Assembly (NCBI GenBank): GCA_022787085.1
Contig: JALFVE010000018.1
Location: 1 to 43,059, forward strand
DNA from: Oscillospiraceae bacterium
GTDB taxonomy: Bacteria > Bacillota > Clostridia > Oscillospirales > Ruminococcaceae
Direction of reading: 5' to 3'
Length of the DNA: 43,059 nt
The notes beneath the pieces were generated by a model. The model was given only the letters and a program-made list of their open reading frames with translations, made no database searches and was not told the DNA's origin. The stretch's first letter is position 1. Every line of letters starts with the position of its first letter. The position numbers and the translations under genes are program-made. Positions 1 through 8,267 of the stretch are shown here, one piece after another.

Positions 1-1
1 C

Positions 2-127
2 GAGAGTGTTAAGAGGAACAGGATAAATCAGATTTATGATATTCTCAAGCCTGTTGAAAGGGACGAGGATAGCAAGGAATTTACAGAAAAGTCTGAGGAT
101 AAGTCCGAGTCGGATATATCCGCATAA
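2..127 (+). CDS. C-terminal fragment of an unidentified protein
   Basis: An open frame enters from the left edge and ends at TAA 125-127, giving the last 41 residues of a protein. The tail is hydrophilic and acidic at its end (EKSEDKSESDISA), which suggests a disordered C-terminus. I do not recognise the family. It lies about 100 bp upstream of a serine recombinase remnant, so it may belong to the same decayed mobile element, but nothing in the fragment proves that. Confidence 0.5.
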   Translation, partial: ESVKRNRINQIYDILKPVERDEDSKEFTEKSEDKSESDISA

Positions 128-165
128 ATATATTTGAAAAAATAGCTTTAAAGTGGTGAAATGTT

Positions 166-209
166 AAGCCGATTATGCTATAATAGAGATAACAACGTAT
201 AATCGGCTT
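166..209 (+). promoter_or_regulatory. Inverted repeat with extended -10 promoter ahead of recombinase remnant
   Basis: Two perfect 11-bp arms, AAGCCGATTAT (166-176) and ATAATCGGCTT (199-209), flank an extended -10 element TGCTATAAT (176-184). No convincing -35 is seen. The arms fit a dimeric operator or the hairpin of a 5' leader. The site is 24 bp upstream of the recombinase start and presumably drove it. Confidence 0.5.
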
Positions 210-232
210 TCATTTTATGGAGGTTGATTACA

Positions 233-772
233 ATGAAAACAAAGTACACAGCAATATAGGTCCGCCGTTCCATCAGCGATAAGGATAAGGGAAACAATTC
301 CCTTTCCATAGCTGCACAGAGGGAGGAATGTATCAGATTTGTTGGAGAGGGGGCAGACTTCAAGGTTTATTGCGATGACGGAAAGTCTGGTAAGGACGTT
401 CGTCACCGTCCCGAATTTATGCAGATGATGTCCGATGCAAAGGACGGTCTTATTGATATAATAATCGTGAAAAAGTATGACCGTTTCGCCGACACCAAAA
501 AGCTCATTGACAGGCTGATAGATGCGGACGATGTTCTTTTCGGATACATTCAGGAGAAGATAAGCGAGCTTCACGCAAAGAAGAACGAATACGAAAAACA
601 GCTTCTTCTGATAGAACGCAAGGTAAAGAAGATCGACACCAAGCCTTTGCTTGAACCGTTGAACAGATGGGACGAGCTTACTATGGAAGAGAAGAACGCC
701 CTTGCCAAAGTAATGATAGATAGAATTGACGTTACCGATGAAGAGGGTATCAAAATTCATTTCATATTCTGA
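233..772 (+). pseudogene. Decayed large serine recombinase
   Basis: ATG 233 follows a GGAGG at 219-223. The frame begins MKTKYTAI and then hits TAG at 257-259, exactly where family members read AIYVRRS. Downstream in the same frame are the resolvase-domain features VRRS (the expected nucleophile serine), SLSIAAQREECIRF and CDDGKSGKDVRHRPEF. After IIIVKKYDRFA the reading jumps directly to the C-terminal coiled-coil part of the family (QEKISELHAKKNEYEKQL, then the MEEKNALAKVMIDRIDV tail). The zinc-ribbon/recombinase middle is missing. Large serine recombinases are usually about 450-600 residues, and this frame would code about 180. An in-frame stop plus an in-frame internal deletion make it non-functional as an integrase. 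Confidence 0.85.
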
Positions 773-779
773 GGAAAAA

Positions 780-811
780 GCCGTCGGAGAGGAACGGTAT
801 TCTCCGGCGGT
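780..811 (+). terminator. Hairpin after the recombinase remnant
   Basis: GCCGTCGGAGA (780-790) pairs with TCTCCGGCGGT (801-811) around a 10-base loop, with one G-T pair. It starts 8 bases after the stop codon. The following bases are TATATTAAAG rather than a T run, so termination would be weak. Confidence 0.4.
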
Positions 812-851
812 ATATTAAAGAAATCATAATAGATAGCTTGTGAGTATAGGC

Positions 852-1360
852 ACTGCCGTTTCTAAATGGGAGGCGGGGAGAGGTCTGCCCAATATTGATT
901 CGCTCAAGGCTCCGGCAAGCTTTTTTCGGTGACGATAGACGAGCTTCTTTCAAGTGATGAGATCATCCGTGCTGCCGAAGATGATAAAAAGGAAAATATT
1001 GACAGGATACGCATGGTCACCTTCGGAATAATTGACCTTATGAGCATTCTTTTTTTCTTTGTCCCCATTTTTGGCGACCATTCGGGGGACAGGGTGGAAA
1101 TGGGTTCGCTCTTTTCTTTAAATGGTGTTATTGGATTATACTATTGCTGTCAATGCTGTATTGTTGGGCGGGATGGCTGCTTTCGGGTGTTCACCGGTTT
1201 ACGGATATTCTTGCCGGTGTTTTGCTGGGAGGTTTCTTCGTTTCCCTTTTTTCTGCGGCTTCAAGGCTTGCTGTTTGTAAGACTGATTTTGGCTCAGATA
1301 TTGAGTAACTCTTTTCAATCAATGATTTTTGGAATTAATCATATGCAATTATCGTTGTAG
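852..1360 (+). pseudogene. Frameshifted XRE-family regulator with membrane tail (remnant)
   Basis: From 852 one frame reads TAVSKWEAGRGLPNIDSLKA, the recognition-helix half of a Cro/CI-type helix-turn-helix. It runs into TGA at 930-932. The next frame, from 929, continues with VTIDELLSSDEIIRAAEDDKKENIDR and a hydrophobic segment (MSILFFFVPIFGD). This is the linker and membrane part of the common XRE regulators that carry C-terminal transmembrane helices. Further frame slips follow near 1130-1200, where the hydrophobic sequence is scrambled. The N-terminal HTH half is missing. It is a dead gene, probably part of the same decayed accessory segment as the recombinase remnant. Confidence 0.65.
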
Positions 1361-1377
1361 AAATTACACAAAAGTCC

Positions 1378-1406
1378 TTGAAAATTGTCGGATTATATGG
1401 TATGAT
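1378..1406 (+). promoter_or_regulatory. Sigma-A promoter for the LacI-GGDEF gene
   Basis: TTGAAA (1378-1383), a 17-bp spacer and TATGAT (1401-1406), with an overlapping TATAAT at 1405-1410. It lies about 40 bp ahead of the TTG start at 1445. Confidence 0.65.
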
Positions 1407-1444
1407 ATAATAAATTAGTTATCCGCAATTGGCGAAGGAGTGAT

Positions 1445-3733
1445 TTGGCTTTGGGAAAGAGACTTACTATCGGGTTTATGATCCATCATCTTGATAATGA
1501 TTACTCAAAGTCTGTTCTGAATGGTGCTGCCGCCGCGGCAAGAGATCTGGACGTCAATCTCGCCATTTTCCCCGGACGCTCGCTTAACAGTCAGCTTGAT
1601 GACAAGCGATTTACTGTTTACGAATATCAGAATAATGTTGTTTACAGCTATGTTTCTTCCAAAATGCTGGACGCTGCGGTGGTTTCTGCGGGTACGGTGG
1701 GCTCATTTGTTACCCCTGAGGTCTTTAAAAGCTTTCTTGACGGCTACAAGGGTCTGCCTATTATCACTATGGAAAACAAGGTGGAGGGATATCCCTGCGT
1801 AAGACTGTCCGGAAGCGGTATCAAGGAGATTGTTGACCATCTGATTAAAAAGCACGGGCGAAGGCATATCGCTTTTGTCAGCGGTCCTAAGGGCAATTCC
1901 GACGCTGAGGAGCGACTCGGATTTTACAAGGAGGCTCTTCGGGATAACGGAATTGAGTTTGACCCGAATATGGTGGCTTACGGCAAGTTTTCCGAATACT
2001 GTGTGGATATCGTCGGGGAACTTATTGACAGGAACCAGGGCAGGATCGACGCAATTTGCTTTGCTAATGATATGATGTGCAAGGGCGGCTACAAGGCTAT
2101 TGAACGCAGAGGTCTGCGGGTGGGAACCGATATTGCTGTTACGGGTTATGATGATTCGGAAGTGGCTGTTTCTCTCAGACCAAGACTTACCACTGTCAGG
2201 GCGGACGCTTCCGCTCTCGGATACAGGGCTGTTGCGGAGGCGGTTCGCCTTGCAAAAAAAGAGTCTGTTCAGGATATCAGCTTAGGCTCTTCTCCTGTTT
2301 TCAGATTTTCCTGCGGCTGCAAAGGTCAGGCGGATTCCTTTGCGGAACAGGCGGCTTCAAGAGGTGAGGCTTCACTTAAAATAACCGATCTTATCCTTGC
2401 GGATCAGATCCAGAGATATGAGGAGCTTCTGGAACGAAGCACTGCGCTTTCTGAGCTTAGGAGTTTTCTCTGCGATGTGCTTGATTTTGCACAGGGCAAC
2501 GGCATGGACGAGGAAATGCTCTCCAAGTCGGTTTTTCTGCGGATTTTAAATGATGAAAGACTTGATATTTCAGCGCCCGAAATTATTGTCAGGATCGCCA
2601 GAAATATCCGCATTGCTGCCAAGACCCTCTGCGAGGAAAAGGCTCCCGAGAGAATGATAAGCGTTGACAATATTACCGAGAATCTTACTGAGGCTGCGGC
2701 TGAGAGGATCATCGGTATTCATTACAGTAAGATCGAAGATATCACCTTTACACATTTTCTTATCAGCAACATCACCAAGGACATGACCATTTACGGCAAT
2801 AATGTGGAGAAGTGCTTCTTTGCTGTGGTTAACAACCTTTATCGTGCTCATGTGGACAGCAGCTACATTTATGTTTACGAGGAGCCTGTGGTCCATGGAG
2901 TCAAAAGCAGCTGGATCCTTCCCGACACCGTTCTTCTTAGGGCGTATCACGACGGGGACAGGCTGGCTACGGTTACAGGAGAGGCTCAGAAAATTTCTAC
3001 CTCGGCTATTCTTGAAAATATGTACACTCCTGCCGACAGGCGGCGCACTACTGTTGTTTTTCCCTTGTATATGAACGAGGAGCAGTATGGTGTGATGGTT
3101 TTTGAGATGGAGAATGAATATTTTCCGTATATTTACTCCGTTACTCCCCAGATCTGCACTGCCATTAAGCTCATAAATCTTGTTACTCAGCTCGAAAATT
3201 CCATTGACCAGATCCAGAGCAGGAATAATCAGCTGAGCAGGATGTCTATGTCCGACGAGCTTACGGGTATTTACAACCGACGGGGCTTTTACGTGTTTGC
3301 TAACCGCATTCTCAAGGCTCCCGAGAATGAGGGCAGGCAGGCGGTGGTTATTTTCGGAGACCTTGACAATCTGAAAAAGATCAACGACACCTTCGGTCAT
3401 GAGGACGGCGATTACGCCATTGTGACTGCGGCTAATGTTATCAAGAGCAGTCTCAGAAACTCCGATGTTGTTGCCCGCATCGGCGGTGATGAATTTGCCG
3501 CTTTCGCTATCTGCGATGACAGGGAGATCGCTCTGAAGCTCCCCGAACGTATCAAAAGCATTGCTGCCGTTCACAACAAAAACAGCTCAAAGCCTTATAA
3601 TGTTACGGTGAGTGTGGGCATTTTTGAGCTTATCTGCGCTCCCGGGCTTAATATCCAGCAGTATATGGATCAGGCAGACGCTGCGCTTTATGAGGACAAG
3701 AAAAGGAAAAATCCCGATATTATGAAGAAATAA
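1445..3733 (+). CDS. Diguanylate cyclase with a cytosolic LacI-type ligand sensor
   Basis: Predicted to make cyclic di-GMP in response to a small ligand. Residues about 5-290 resemble the periplasmic-binding-protein-like effector domain of LacI/GalR regulators (KRLTIGFMIHHLDNDYSKSVLNGA, then KKHGRRHIAFVSGP, AICFANDMMCKGGYKAI, VAVTGYDDSE-like IAVTGYDDSEVA). There is no helix-turn-helix, signal peptide or membrane segment, so it should sense a cytoplasmic ligand. A middle region of about 300 residues may hold a GAF-like fold. The C-terminal GGDEF domain is intact: DELTGIYNRRGF, the GGDEF motif at 680-684, and the inhibitory-site RxxD (RNSD) at 671-674, exactly five residues upstream. The start is TTG at 1445 behind GAAGGAGTGA. 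This architecture is known in Clostridia. The ligand is unknown; sugars are the usual guess. Confidence 0.88.
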   Translation: MALGKRLTIGFMIHHLDNDYSKSVLNGAAAAARDLDVNLAIFPGRSLNSQLDDKRFTVYEYQNNVVYSYVSSKMLDAAVVSAGTVGSFVTPEVFKSFLDGYKGLPIITMENKVEGYPCVRLSGSGIKEIVDHLIKKHGRRHIAFVSGPKGNSDAEERLGFYKEALRDNGIEFDPNMVAYGKFSEYCVDIVGELIDRNQGRIDAICFANDMMCKGGYKAIERRGLRVGTDIAVTGYDDSEVAVSLRPRLTTVRADASALGYRAVAEAVRLAKKESVQDISLGSSPVFRFSCGCKGQADSFAEQAASRGEASLKITDLILADQIQRYEELLERSTALSELRSFLCDVLDFAQGNGMDEEMLSKSVFLRILNDERLDISAPEIIVRIARNIRIAAKTLCEEKAPERMISVDNITENLTEAAAERIIGIHYSKIEDITFTHFLISNITKDMTIYGNNVEKCFFAVVNNLYRAHVDSSYIYVYEEPVVHGVKSSWILPDTVLLRAYHDGDRLATVTGEAQKISTSAILENMYTPADRRRTTVVFPLYMNEEQYGVMVFEMENEYFPYIYSVTPQICTAIKLINLVTQLENSIDQIQSRNNQLSRMSMSDELTGIYNRRGFYVFANRILKAPENEGRQAVVIFGDLDNLKKINDTFGHEDGDYAIVTAANVIKSSLRNSDVVARIGGDEFAAFAICDDREIALKLPERIKSIAAVHNKNSSKPYNVTVSVGIFELICAPGLNIQQYMDQADAALYEDKKRKNPDIMKK

Positions 3734-3735
3734 TT

Positions 3736-3765
3736 ATACCGCCTGCAAAAAATTGCAGGCGGTAT
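3736..3765. terminator. Bidirectional hairpin between convergent genes
   Basis: Perfect 13-bp arms, ATACCGCCTGCAA (3736-3748) and TTGCAGGCGGTAT (3753-3765), sit between the GGDEF gene (ends 3733) and the convergent CmpB-like gene (ends 3770). Tails are A/T-rich but lack a long T run. Confidence 0.65.
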
Positions 3766-3769
3766 TTGA

Positions 3770-4396
3770 TTATGCTTTATGGAAAAGATTTTCGGGTTCT
3801 CGCTTTATGTATATTGTCCATCTTACGTTAAGCCCATGATTTTTATGCATTTTTATAAAGTTGGCTGCAAGGTCTATGGTCATTGCGGCAATTAGTATCA
3901 TGCTCACAGATTTGATATCCTTGGGATTTATAAGGGTTATTATTCCCATTATCGGCTCGAAGCAGGCTCCCATGAAGGATGTTATGATAAGCGCAAAGCC
4001 TATGCTTGTGGGCACTGAGGTATATTTCGTTATGTGGAGCGGTATACGCTCATAGTTCCAGTATTCAAAGCCGCAGAGCTTTTCCATTAAATGTCCCAGT
4101 ATCAGCTCGCCTGCGGTGACTATCCCAAAGGAACAGAGAAAATATATGAAGAATTTCTCTCCCTTGGAGGCGTTTACGGGGATATCTCCCCAGAGCAGCA
4201 TATTTTCGGGAGTGCCAAGCAGCAGGTACATTCCCGTTACAAGCACGCCGTAGCCCATCAGGAAGGGCAGGCGCATATTTCGGTTGTCTATAAAGCCCTT
4301 TGTGGCGGCAAGCCACAGGTTCTCAAGCAGAAATCCAAGAAATGAGATAAGTGCAAGCATTATTCCAAGTGAATATATATCATAGCCTTTTATCAT
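3770..4396 (-). CDS. Putative CmpB-type multi-pass membrane protein (ABC-transporter type IV family)
   Basis: A 208-residue integral membrane protein with about five hydrophobic segments: residues about 10-30, 45-62, 82-102, 130-150 and 158-180. Features such as GFLLENLW near the N-terminus, FLMGYGVL and ELILGHLMEKLCGFEYWNY in the middle match the family annotated as putative ABC-transporter type IV (CmpB). Its molecular role is not established. A family signature is the aromatic-rich WNY after the third helix, which is present here. ATG 4396 follows AAGGAAGG. It lies 107 bp downstream of the histidine kinase on the same strand and could be co-transcribed with it, but the gap also leaves room for its own promoter. 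Confidence 0.7.
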   Translation of the reverse strand: MIKGYDIYSLGIMLALISFLGFLLENLWLAATKGFIDNRNMRLPFLMGYGVLVTGMYLLLGTPENMLLWGDIPVNASKGEKFFIYFLCSFGIVTAGELILGHLMEKLCGFEYWNYERIPLHITKYTSVPTSIGFALIITSFMGACFEPIMGIITLINPKDIKSVSMILIAAMTIDLAANFIKMHKNHGLNVRWTIYIKREPENLFHKA

Positions 4397-4503
4397 AAAA
4401 TACAGCCTTCCTTTCCCGAAAAATCATTTTTTTCGTTCTATGGCTATATTTTACTGCGTCAACTGCAACTTAACTTCAACCGAGGCTCAATTTTTGTTGA
4501 GGT

Positions 4504-5532
4504 TCATTCCTTCATCAGCGTTAATGTGAAGCGGGACCCCTTCCCGAGCACGCTTTTTACATCTACCGTTCCGCCGCTCAGCTCCGTTATCTGCTTCACA
4601 AGAGCCAGTCCCAGTCCGCTGCCCTCGTCCTTGCGGGAGCTGTCCGACTGGTAAAATCTATTGAATATCCTGTTTATATCCTCCTCGGATATGCCGCAGC
4701 CGTTATCCTCAATGGTAAATATCACCGAATCCTTTTTCTCCCGAAGGGTCATTTTTATGCTGCCGCCCTTTTCCGAGAACTTTATGGCATTGTCGATGAG
4801 ATTTACCCAGATATGCAGAAGAAGTCCCTCTGCGCCGCTGTAAACCGTTTCCTCAAGGTCGATATCAAACAGAATATCCTTTGCAGACCATTTGGATTCG
4901 AGGAGAAGTATTGCTCTGCGTATCTGCTCATCCAGTCGGAAGGGCTCCTTCTTTGCGGGGATTGCCTGATTTTCAAGCTTCGAGAGCAATAAAATATTTC
5001 CCACAAGCTCCGACAGCCGCTTTGTATTAAACAGTATTTTGTTTACATATTCCTCCTGCTCATCTTCGGGAATATTTTTTTCCTGCAAAAGCATGGCATA
5101 GCCTTCGATGGCGTTTATGGGCGTTTTGAATTCGTGGGAGACGCTGGAGACAAAATTCGTTTGCAGCTCCTCCACTGCTCCCAGCTCCGAGGTCATCAGA
5201 TTGAAATTGTCATATATATCCCTTACCTCGGTTATGAGCGATTTGGTTTTTAGTCTTACCGAAAAATCACGCTTGGACACCGTTTCCATGGCTTTTCCAA
5301 GCCTGGTGATCGGCGAGAGCACAAGGCTGCTGGCAAGTCTTCCGAACACCATTCCGAGTATTATACTGAACAGCATAAGCCAGCCTGTGGAGGATATTAT
5401 CAGCCCGCGGTGAAAATAATAATTCAGTATGTATGTGATAAGCTCCGCAAAGCCCAGCGTCAGGGTTATCACTAGCATTATGAGCAGGGTGAAGTATATC
5501 ATTATTCCAAGCCCTGTTTTTTTCTTCTTCAT
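4504..5532 (-). CDS. Sensor histidine kinase with very short external loop
   Basis: Autophosphorylating membrane kinase, partner of the overlapping response regulator. Two membrane helices at about 10-36 and 46-72 leave only about ten residues outside, as in intramembrane-sensing kinases that monitor the envelope or a partner transporter. A HAMP linker (about 70-118) leads into HisKA with the phosphoacceptor H133 in SVSHEFKTPINAIEG. The HATPase domain shows the N box (WVNLIDNAIKFS), the G1 box (DNGCGIS), the F box (FNRFYQSDSSR) and the G2 box (GSGLGLALVK). The start codon overlaps the stop of the response regulator (ATGA), so translation is coupled. The stimulus cannot be read from the sequence. 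Confidence 0.93.
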   Translation of the reverse strand: MKKKKTGLGIMIYFTLLIMLVITLTLGFAELITYILNYYFHRGLIISSTGWLMLFSIILGMVFGRLASSLVLSPITRLGKAMETVSKRDFSVRLKTKSLITEVRDIYDNFNLMTSELGAVEELQTNFVSSVSHEFKTPINAIEGYAMLLQEKNIPEDEQEEYVNKILFNTKRLSELVGNILLLSKLENQAIPAKKEPFRLDEQIRRAILLLESKWSAKDILFDIDLEETVYSGAEGLLLHIWVNLIDNAIKFSEKGGSIKMTLREKKDSVIFTIEDNGCGISEEDINRIFNRFYQSDSSRKDEGSGLGLALVKQITELSGGTVDVKSVLGKGSRFTLTLMKE

Positions 5533-6203
5533 CAGTGCTTCACCACCTTATAGCCCACGCCCCGCATGGTCACTATACTGAAATCGGGATTGTCCCTGAA
5601 ACGCTCTCTGAGCCTTCCGATATGCACCTCCACCGTATGGGCTTCCGCATCCGATTCATAGCCCCAGATATCGTCCATAAGCTGCTGCTTTGTGAATATC
5701 TTCCCCGGATAGGATGCCATTTTGTACAGAAGCATGAACTCCTTCTGCGGCAGCTGGACGCTACCTTCGGGGGTGGTCACTGTCATGGAATCATATTCAA
5801 GGACTGTGGAGCCGATGGTCTGTCGGCGGTCGCTTATCATCTGCGCCCGCCTCAGAAGCGCTCCTACCCTAAGCACCATTTCATTTACATTTACAGGCTT
5901 TACCATATAATCGTCCGTTCCCGACACGAAACCCTCCCGCATATCGTCAAAGGCGTCCTTGGCGGTTATCATAAGCACGGGGGTGTTTATACCTGCGTCA
6001 CGCAGGGAACGCACCAGCTCATAGCCGTCTACCTTGGGCATCATTACATCGGAGATTATCAGGTCATAATATTCCTTATCCAGCATTTCCAGCGCTTCAC
6101 TGCCGTCTGCCGCTCCTTTGGCTATATAGCCGTTTCGGGTGAGCACTCGCTGAAAAAGCAGCCTAAGCTCTCTGTCATCCTCCGCTATCAGTATTTTAAA
6201 CAT
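5532..6203 (-). CDS. OmpR/PhoB-family response regulator
   Basis: A 223-residue DNA-binding regulator. The receiver domain (1-120) has the acidic pair (EDD, 8-10), phosphoacceptor D52 in IISDVMMPKVDGYE, T80 in MITAKD and K102 in YMVKPV. The C-terminal winged helix (about 128-222) shows the family sequences KEFMLLYKMASYPGKIFTKQ, DIWGYESDAEAHTVEVHI and TMRGVGYKV. It is the first gene of the two-gene operon with the kinase. Its promoter carries a long inverted repeat (see 6221-6279) that could be its own target, inferred from position only. Confidence 0.94.
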   Translation of the reverse strand: MFKILIAEDDRELRLLFQRVLTRNGYIAKGAADGSEALEMLDKEYYDLIISDVMMPKVDGYELVRSLRDAGINTPVLMITAKDAFDDMREGFVSGTDDYMVKPVNVNEMVLRVGALLRRAQMISDRRQTIGSTVLEYDSMTVTTPEGSVQLPQKEFMLLYKMASYPGKIFTKQQLMDDIWGYESDAEAHTVEVHIGRLRERFRDNPDFSIVTMRGVGYKVVKH

Positions 6204-6220
6204 TTTTTATTCCCGCTTTC

Positions 6221-6279
6221 ACTGTGATATAATGTTCTTCTTTGCTGAACATTATATCACAGTTTGTCGGTATTTGCAA
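6221..6279 (-). promoter_or_regulatory. Promoter of the two-component operon embedded in a 17-bp-arm inverted repeat
   Basis: On the minus strand TTGCAA (6274-6279), a 17-bp spacer and TATAAT (6251-6256) form a good promoter. A perfect inverted repeat with 17-bp arms (6221-6237 and 6247-6263, 9-base loop) covers the -10 box and the first transcribed bases, placing a second TATAAT copy in the other arm. No T run follows on the minus strand, so it does not look like a terminator of the upstream transporter. Confidence 0.6.
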
Positions 6280-6290
6280 GTGAGATATTT

Positions 6291-8162
6291 TTATTCCTTT
6301 ATTTTTTCACCTTTGACTGCTGATCTGTATATCAGGATTATCATCGCCGCAAGGAGTATTGACGTTCCTGCGTTTCCGAATGAGAGATTTTCGGACAGGT
6401 CGAGCCTTTCGCTTATCCCGAATACGGCAAGGAGGGCTGTGAGTATCCCTGCAAGTCCTTCTCCTGCTATAAGTCCCGAGCAGAACAGTATTCCGTTCGG
6501 GCTTGCCTTTTCCTTTTTATCCGCTGCAAGGCGGATCAGTCCGCCTATCATTATTGCAGCTGTAAGCTCAAAGGGAAGATATAATCCGATGGCGACGGGA
6601 AGAACGGGTATCCCGAGAAGCTCCACTGCTGCTGCGATGAACACGCCCATGAATACAAGCGCCCACGGAAGATTTCCTTCAAGCACGCCTTCCACTATCA
6701 TTTTCATCAGCGTTGCCTGAGGGGCGGCAAGCTCCTCAGAGCCAAAGCCCCATGCGGCATTTAACAGCAGCATTACTCCGCCTATGGCGGCGGCGGCGGC
6801 GGTTATTCCGATAAGCTCGCCTATCTGCTGCTTTTTGGGGGTCGCTCCTAAAATATATCCTGTTTTCAGATCCTGGGAGGTATCTCCCGCTACCGAGGCG
6901 ATTATGCATATCACCGAGCCGATTGCTATGGCGGCGGTCATGGCTCTTGCTCCGTTTTCACCTGTGAGCTTTAACATGATCGTACAGACAAGCAGGGTAG
7001 CTATGGTCATTCCCGAGACGGGATTGTTGCTTCCACCCACAAGCCCTGTCATTCTCGAGGATACCGTTGCGAAGAAAAAGCCGAACACTGCTATAAATGC
7101 TGCTCCAAGCAGCGATACGGGGACTATGGGCGCAAGCCACAGGAGTATTATTACGGCGGCGGATATTCCAAGAGTTGCTCTGATATCAAGGTCATTTTCC
7201 GTTCGGCTGCCGTTTGCTTTATTTCCGAAGCCCTTTAATGAGGCTTTGAAGGTGCTGAATATAAGGGGCAATGACCGTATCAGGCTTATTAGTCCTCCTG
7301 CGGCTACCGCTCCTGCGCCCATATATCTGATATAGCTGCTCCAGAGGGCGGAAGCGCCTCCCGTTTCATACATCTGCGACAGGGGGACTGTTCCCGGATA
7401 CAGGATGGTTTCTCCTCCGAATATGGCTATGGCGGGGATCAGCACGAACCAGCCGAGTATTCCTCCTGCAAACATATATGAGGCTATTTTGGCTCCGCAG
7501 ATATATCCCACCCCAAGCAGGGCGGGGTATATCTGGACGGAAAACATGGTTTTCAGCGCTTTGACGGGGAATGATATCACTCCCTTCGCCAGTCGGAACA
7601 GGTCGGTGACAAGCTTTACTATGGCGGCTATCCCCATTCCGATAAACACGCTGCCGGCTCCCGTGCCGCTTTTTTCTCCCGCAAGCAGCACCTCGGCGCA
7701 GGCTGTTCCCTCGGGATAGGGGAGAGTCTTATGCTCCTTGACGATAAGGGCGTTTCGGAGGGGTATCATAAAGGAAACGCCCAGCAGTCCTCCGCTGAGG
7801 GCGATGAGGAATATCTCAAGCGGGCTTGGGACGGGTGCTGCGCCTTCCTCTGCCCAGAGAAACAGGGCGGGTATTGTGAATATCGCTCCTGCGGCAAGGG
7901 ATTCTCCTGCTGAGCCGATGGTCTGGACCATATTGCTCTCAAGTATGGATTCCCTTTTCAGTATTACTCGCAGGACGCCCATTGATATTACCGCTGCGGG
8001 TATGGAGGCTGATACTGTCAGTCCAACTCTAAGCCCCAGATATGCGTTTGCTGCACCGAACACCACTGCAAGTATCACGCCCGCGATAACCGCTGTTGCC
8101 GTAAATTCGGGGGGCGTTTTTTCCGCAGGTATGTACGGCTGAAATTCATGTTTTTTTTCCAT
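6291..8162 (-). CDS. OPT-family oligopeptide (or metal-chelate) transporter
   Basis: A 623-residue polytopic protein with roughly 14-16 hydrophobic segments. It begins with a short cytosolic stretch (FQPYIPAEKTPPEFT) and the family-typical GAANAYLGLRVGLTVSASIPAAVISMG. The motif PYPEGTACAEVL near residues 147-158 and GGSNNPVSGMTIAT near 375-388 are characteristic of prokaryotic OPT proteins. These are secondary, proton-coupled carriers for oligopeptides or, in the YSL branch, metal chelates. The substrate cannot be assigned. ATG 8162 follows CGGAGGAG. It stands alone between the two-component operon and the acyl-activation operon. Confidence 0.93.
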   Translation of the reverse strand: MEKKHEFQPYIPAEKTPPEFTATAVIAGVILAVVFGAANAYLGLRVGLTVSASIPAAVISMGVLRVILKRESILESNMVQTIGSAGESLAAGAIFTIPALFLWAEEGAAPVPSPLEIFLIALSGGLLGVSFMIPLRNALIVKEHKTLPYPEGTACAEVLLAGEKSGTGAGSVFIGMGIAAIVKLVTDLFRLAKGVISFPVKALKTMFSVQIYPALLGVGYICGAKIASYMFAGGILGWFVLIPAIAIFGGETILYPGTVPLSQMYETGGASALWSSYIRYMGAGAVAAGGLISLIRSLPLIFSTFKASLKGFGNKANGSRTENDLDIRATLGISAAVIILLWLAPIVPVSLLGAAFIAVFGFFFATVSSRMTGLVGGSNNPVSGMTIATLLVCTIMLKLTGENGARAMTAAIAIGSVICIIASVAGDTSQDLKTGYILGATPKKQQIGELIGITAAAAAIGGVMLLLNAAWGFGSEELAAPQATLMKMIVEGVLEGNLPWALVFMGVFIAAAVELLGIPVLPVAIGLYLPFELTAAIMIGGLIRLAADKKEKASPNGILFCSGLIAGEGLAGILTALLAVFGISERLDLSENLSFGNAGTSILLAAMIILIYRSAVKGEKIKE

Positions 8163-8228
8163 GTGAACTCCTCCGATTTATACCGTTTTTTTTTCTTTCT
8201 CTATTTTTTACGGGAGGAGACAAAAATA

Positions 8229-8256
8229 TACACCGCAGGGATTTTTCTGCGGTGTA
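8229..8256 (-). terminator. Terminator of the acyl-activation operon
   Basis: Perfect 10-bp arms TACACCGCAG / CTGCGGTGTA with an 8-base loop. On the minus strand they are followed by TATTTTTGTC. The hairpin starts 11 bases after the SCP2-like gene and closes the operon before the OPT gene. Confidence 0.75.
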
Positions 8257-8267
8257 AATCATAATTT

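Noticed and set aside
2570-3574. Long open frame antisense to the GGDEF gene (and similar long antisense frames such as 10427-11929 and 5535-6227)
   Set aside because: These are shadows of real genes: they have no ribosome sites and no family resemblance, and they overlap well-supported coding sequence.
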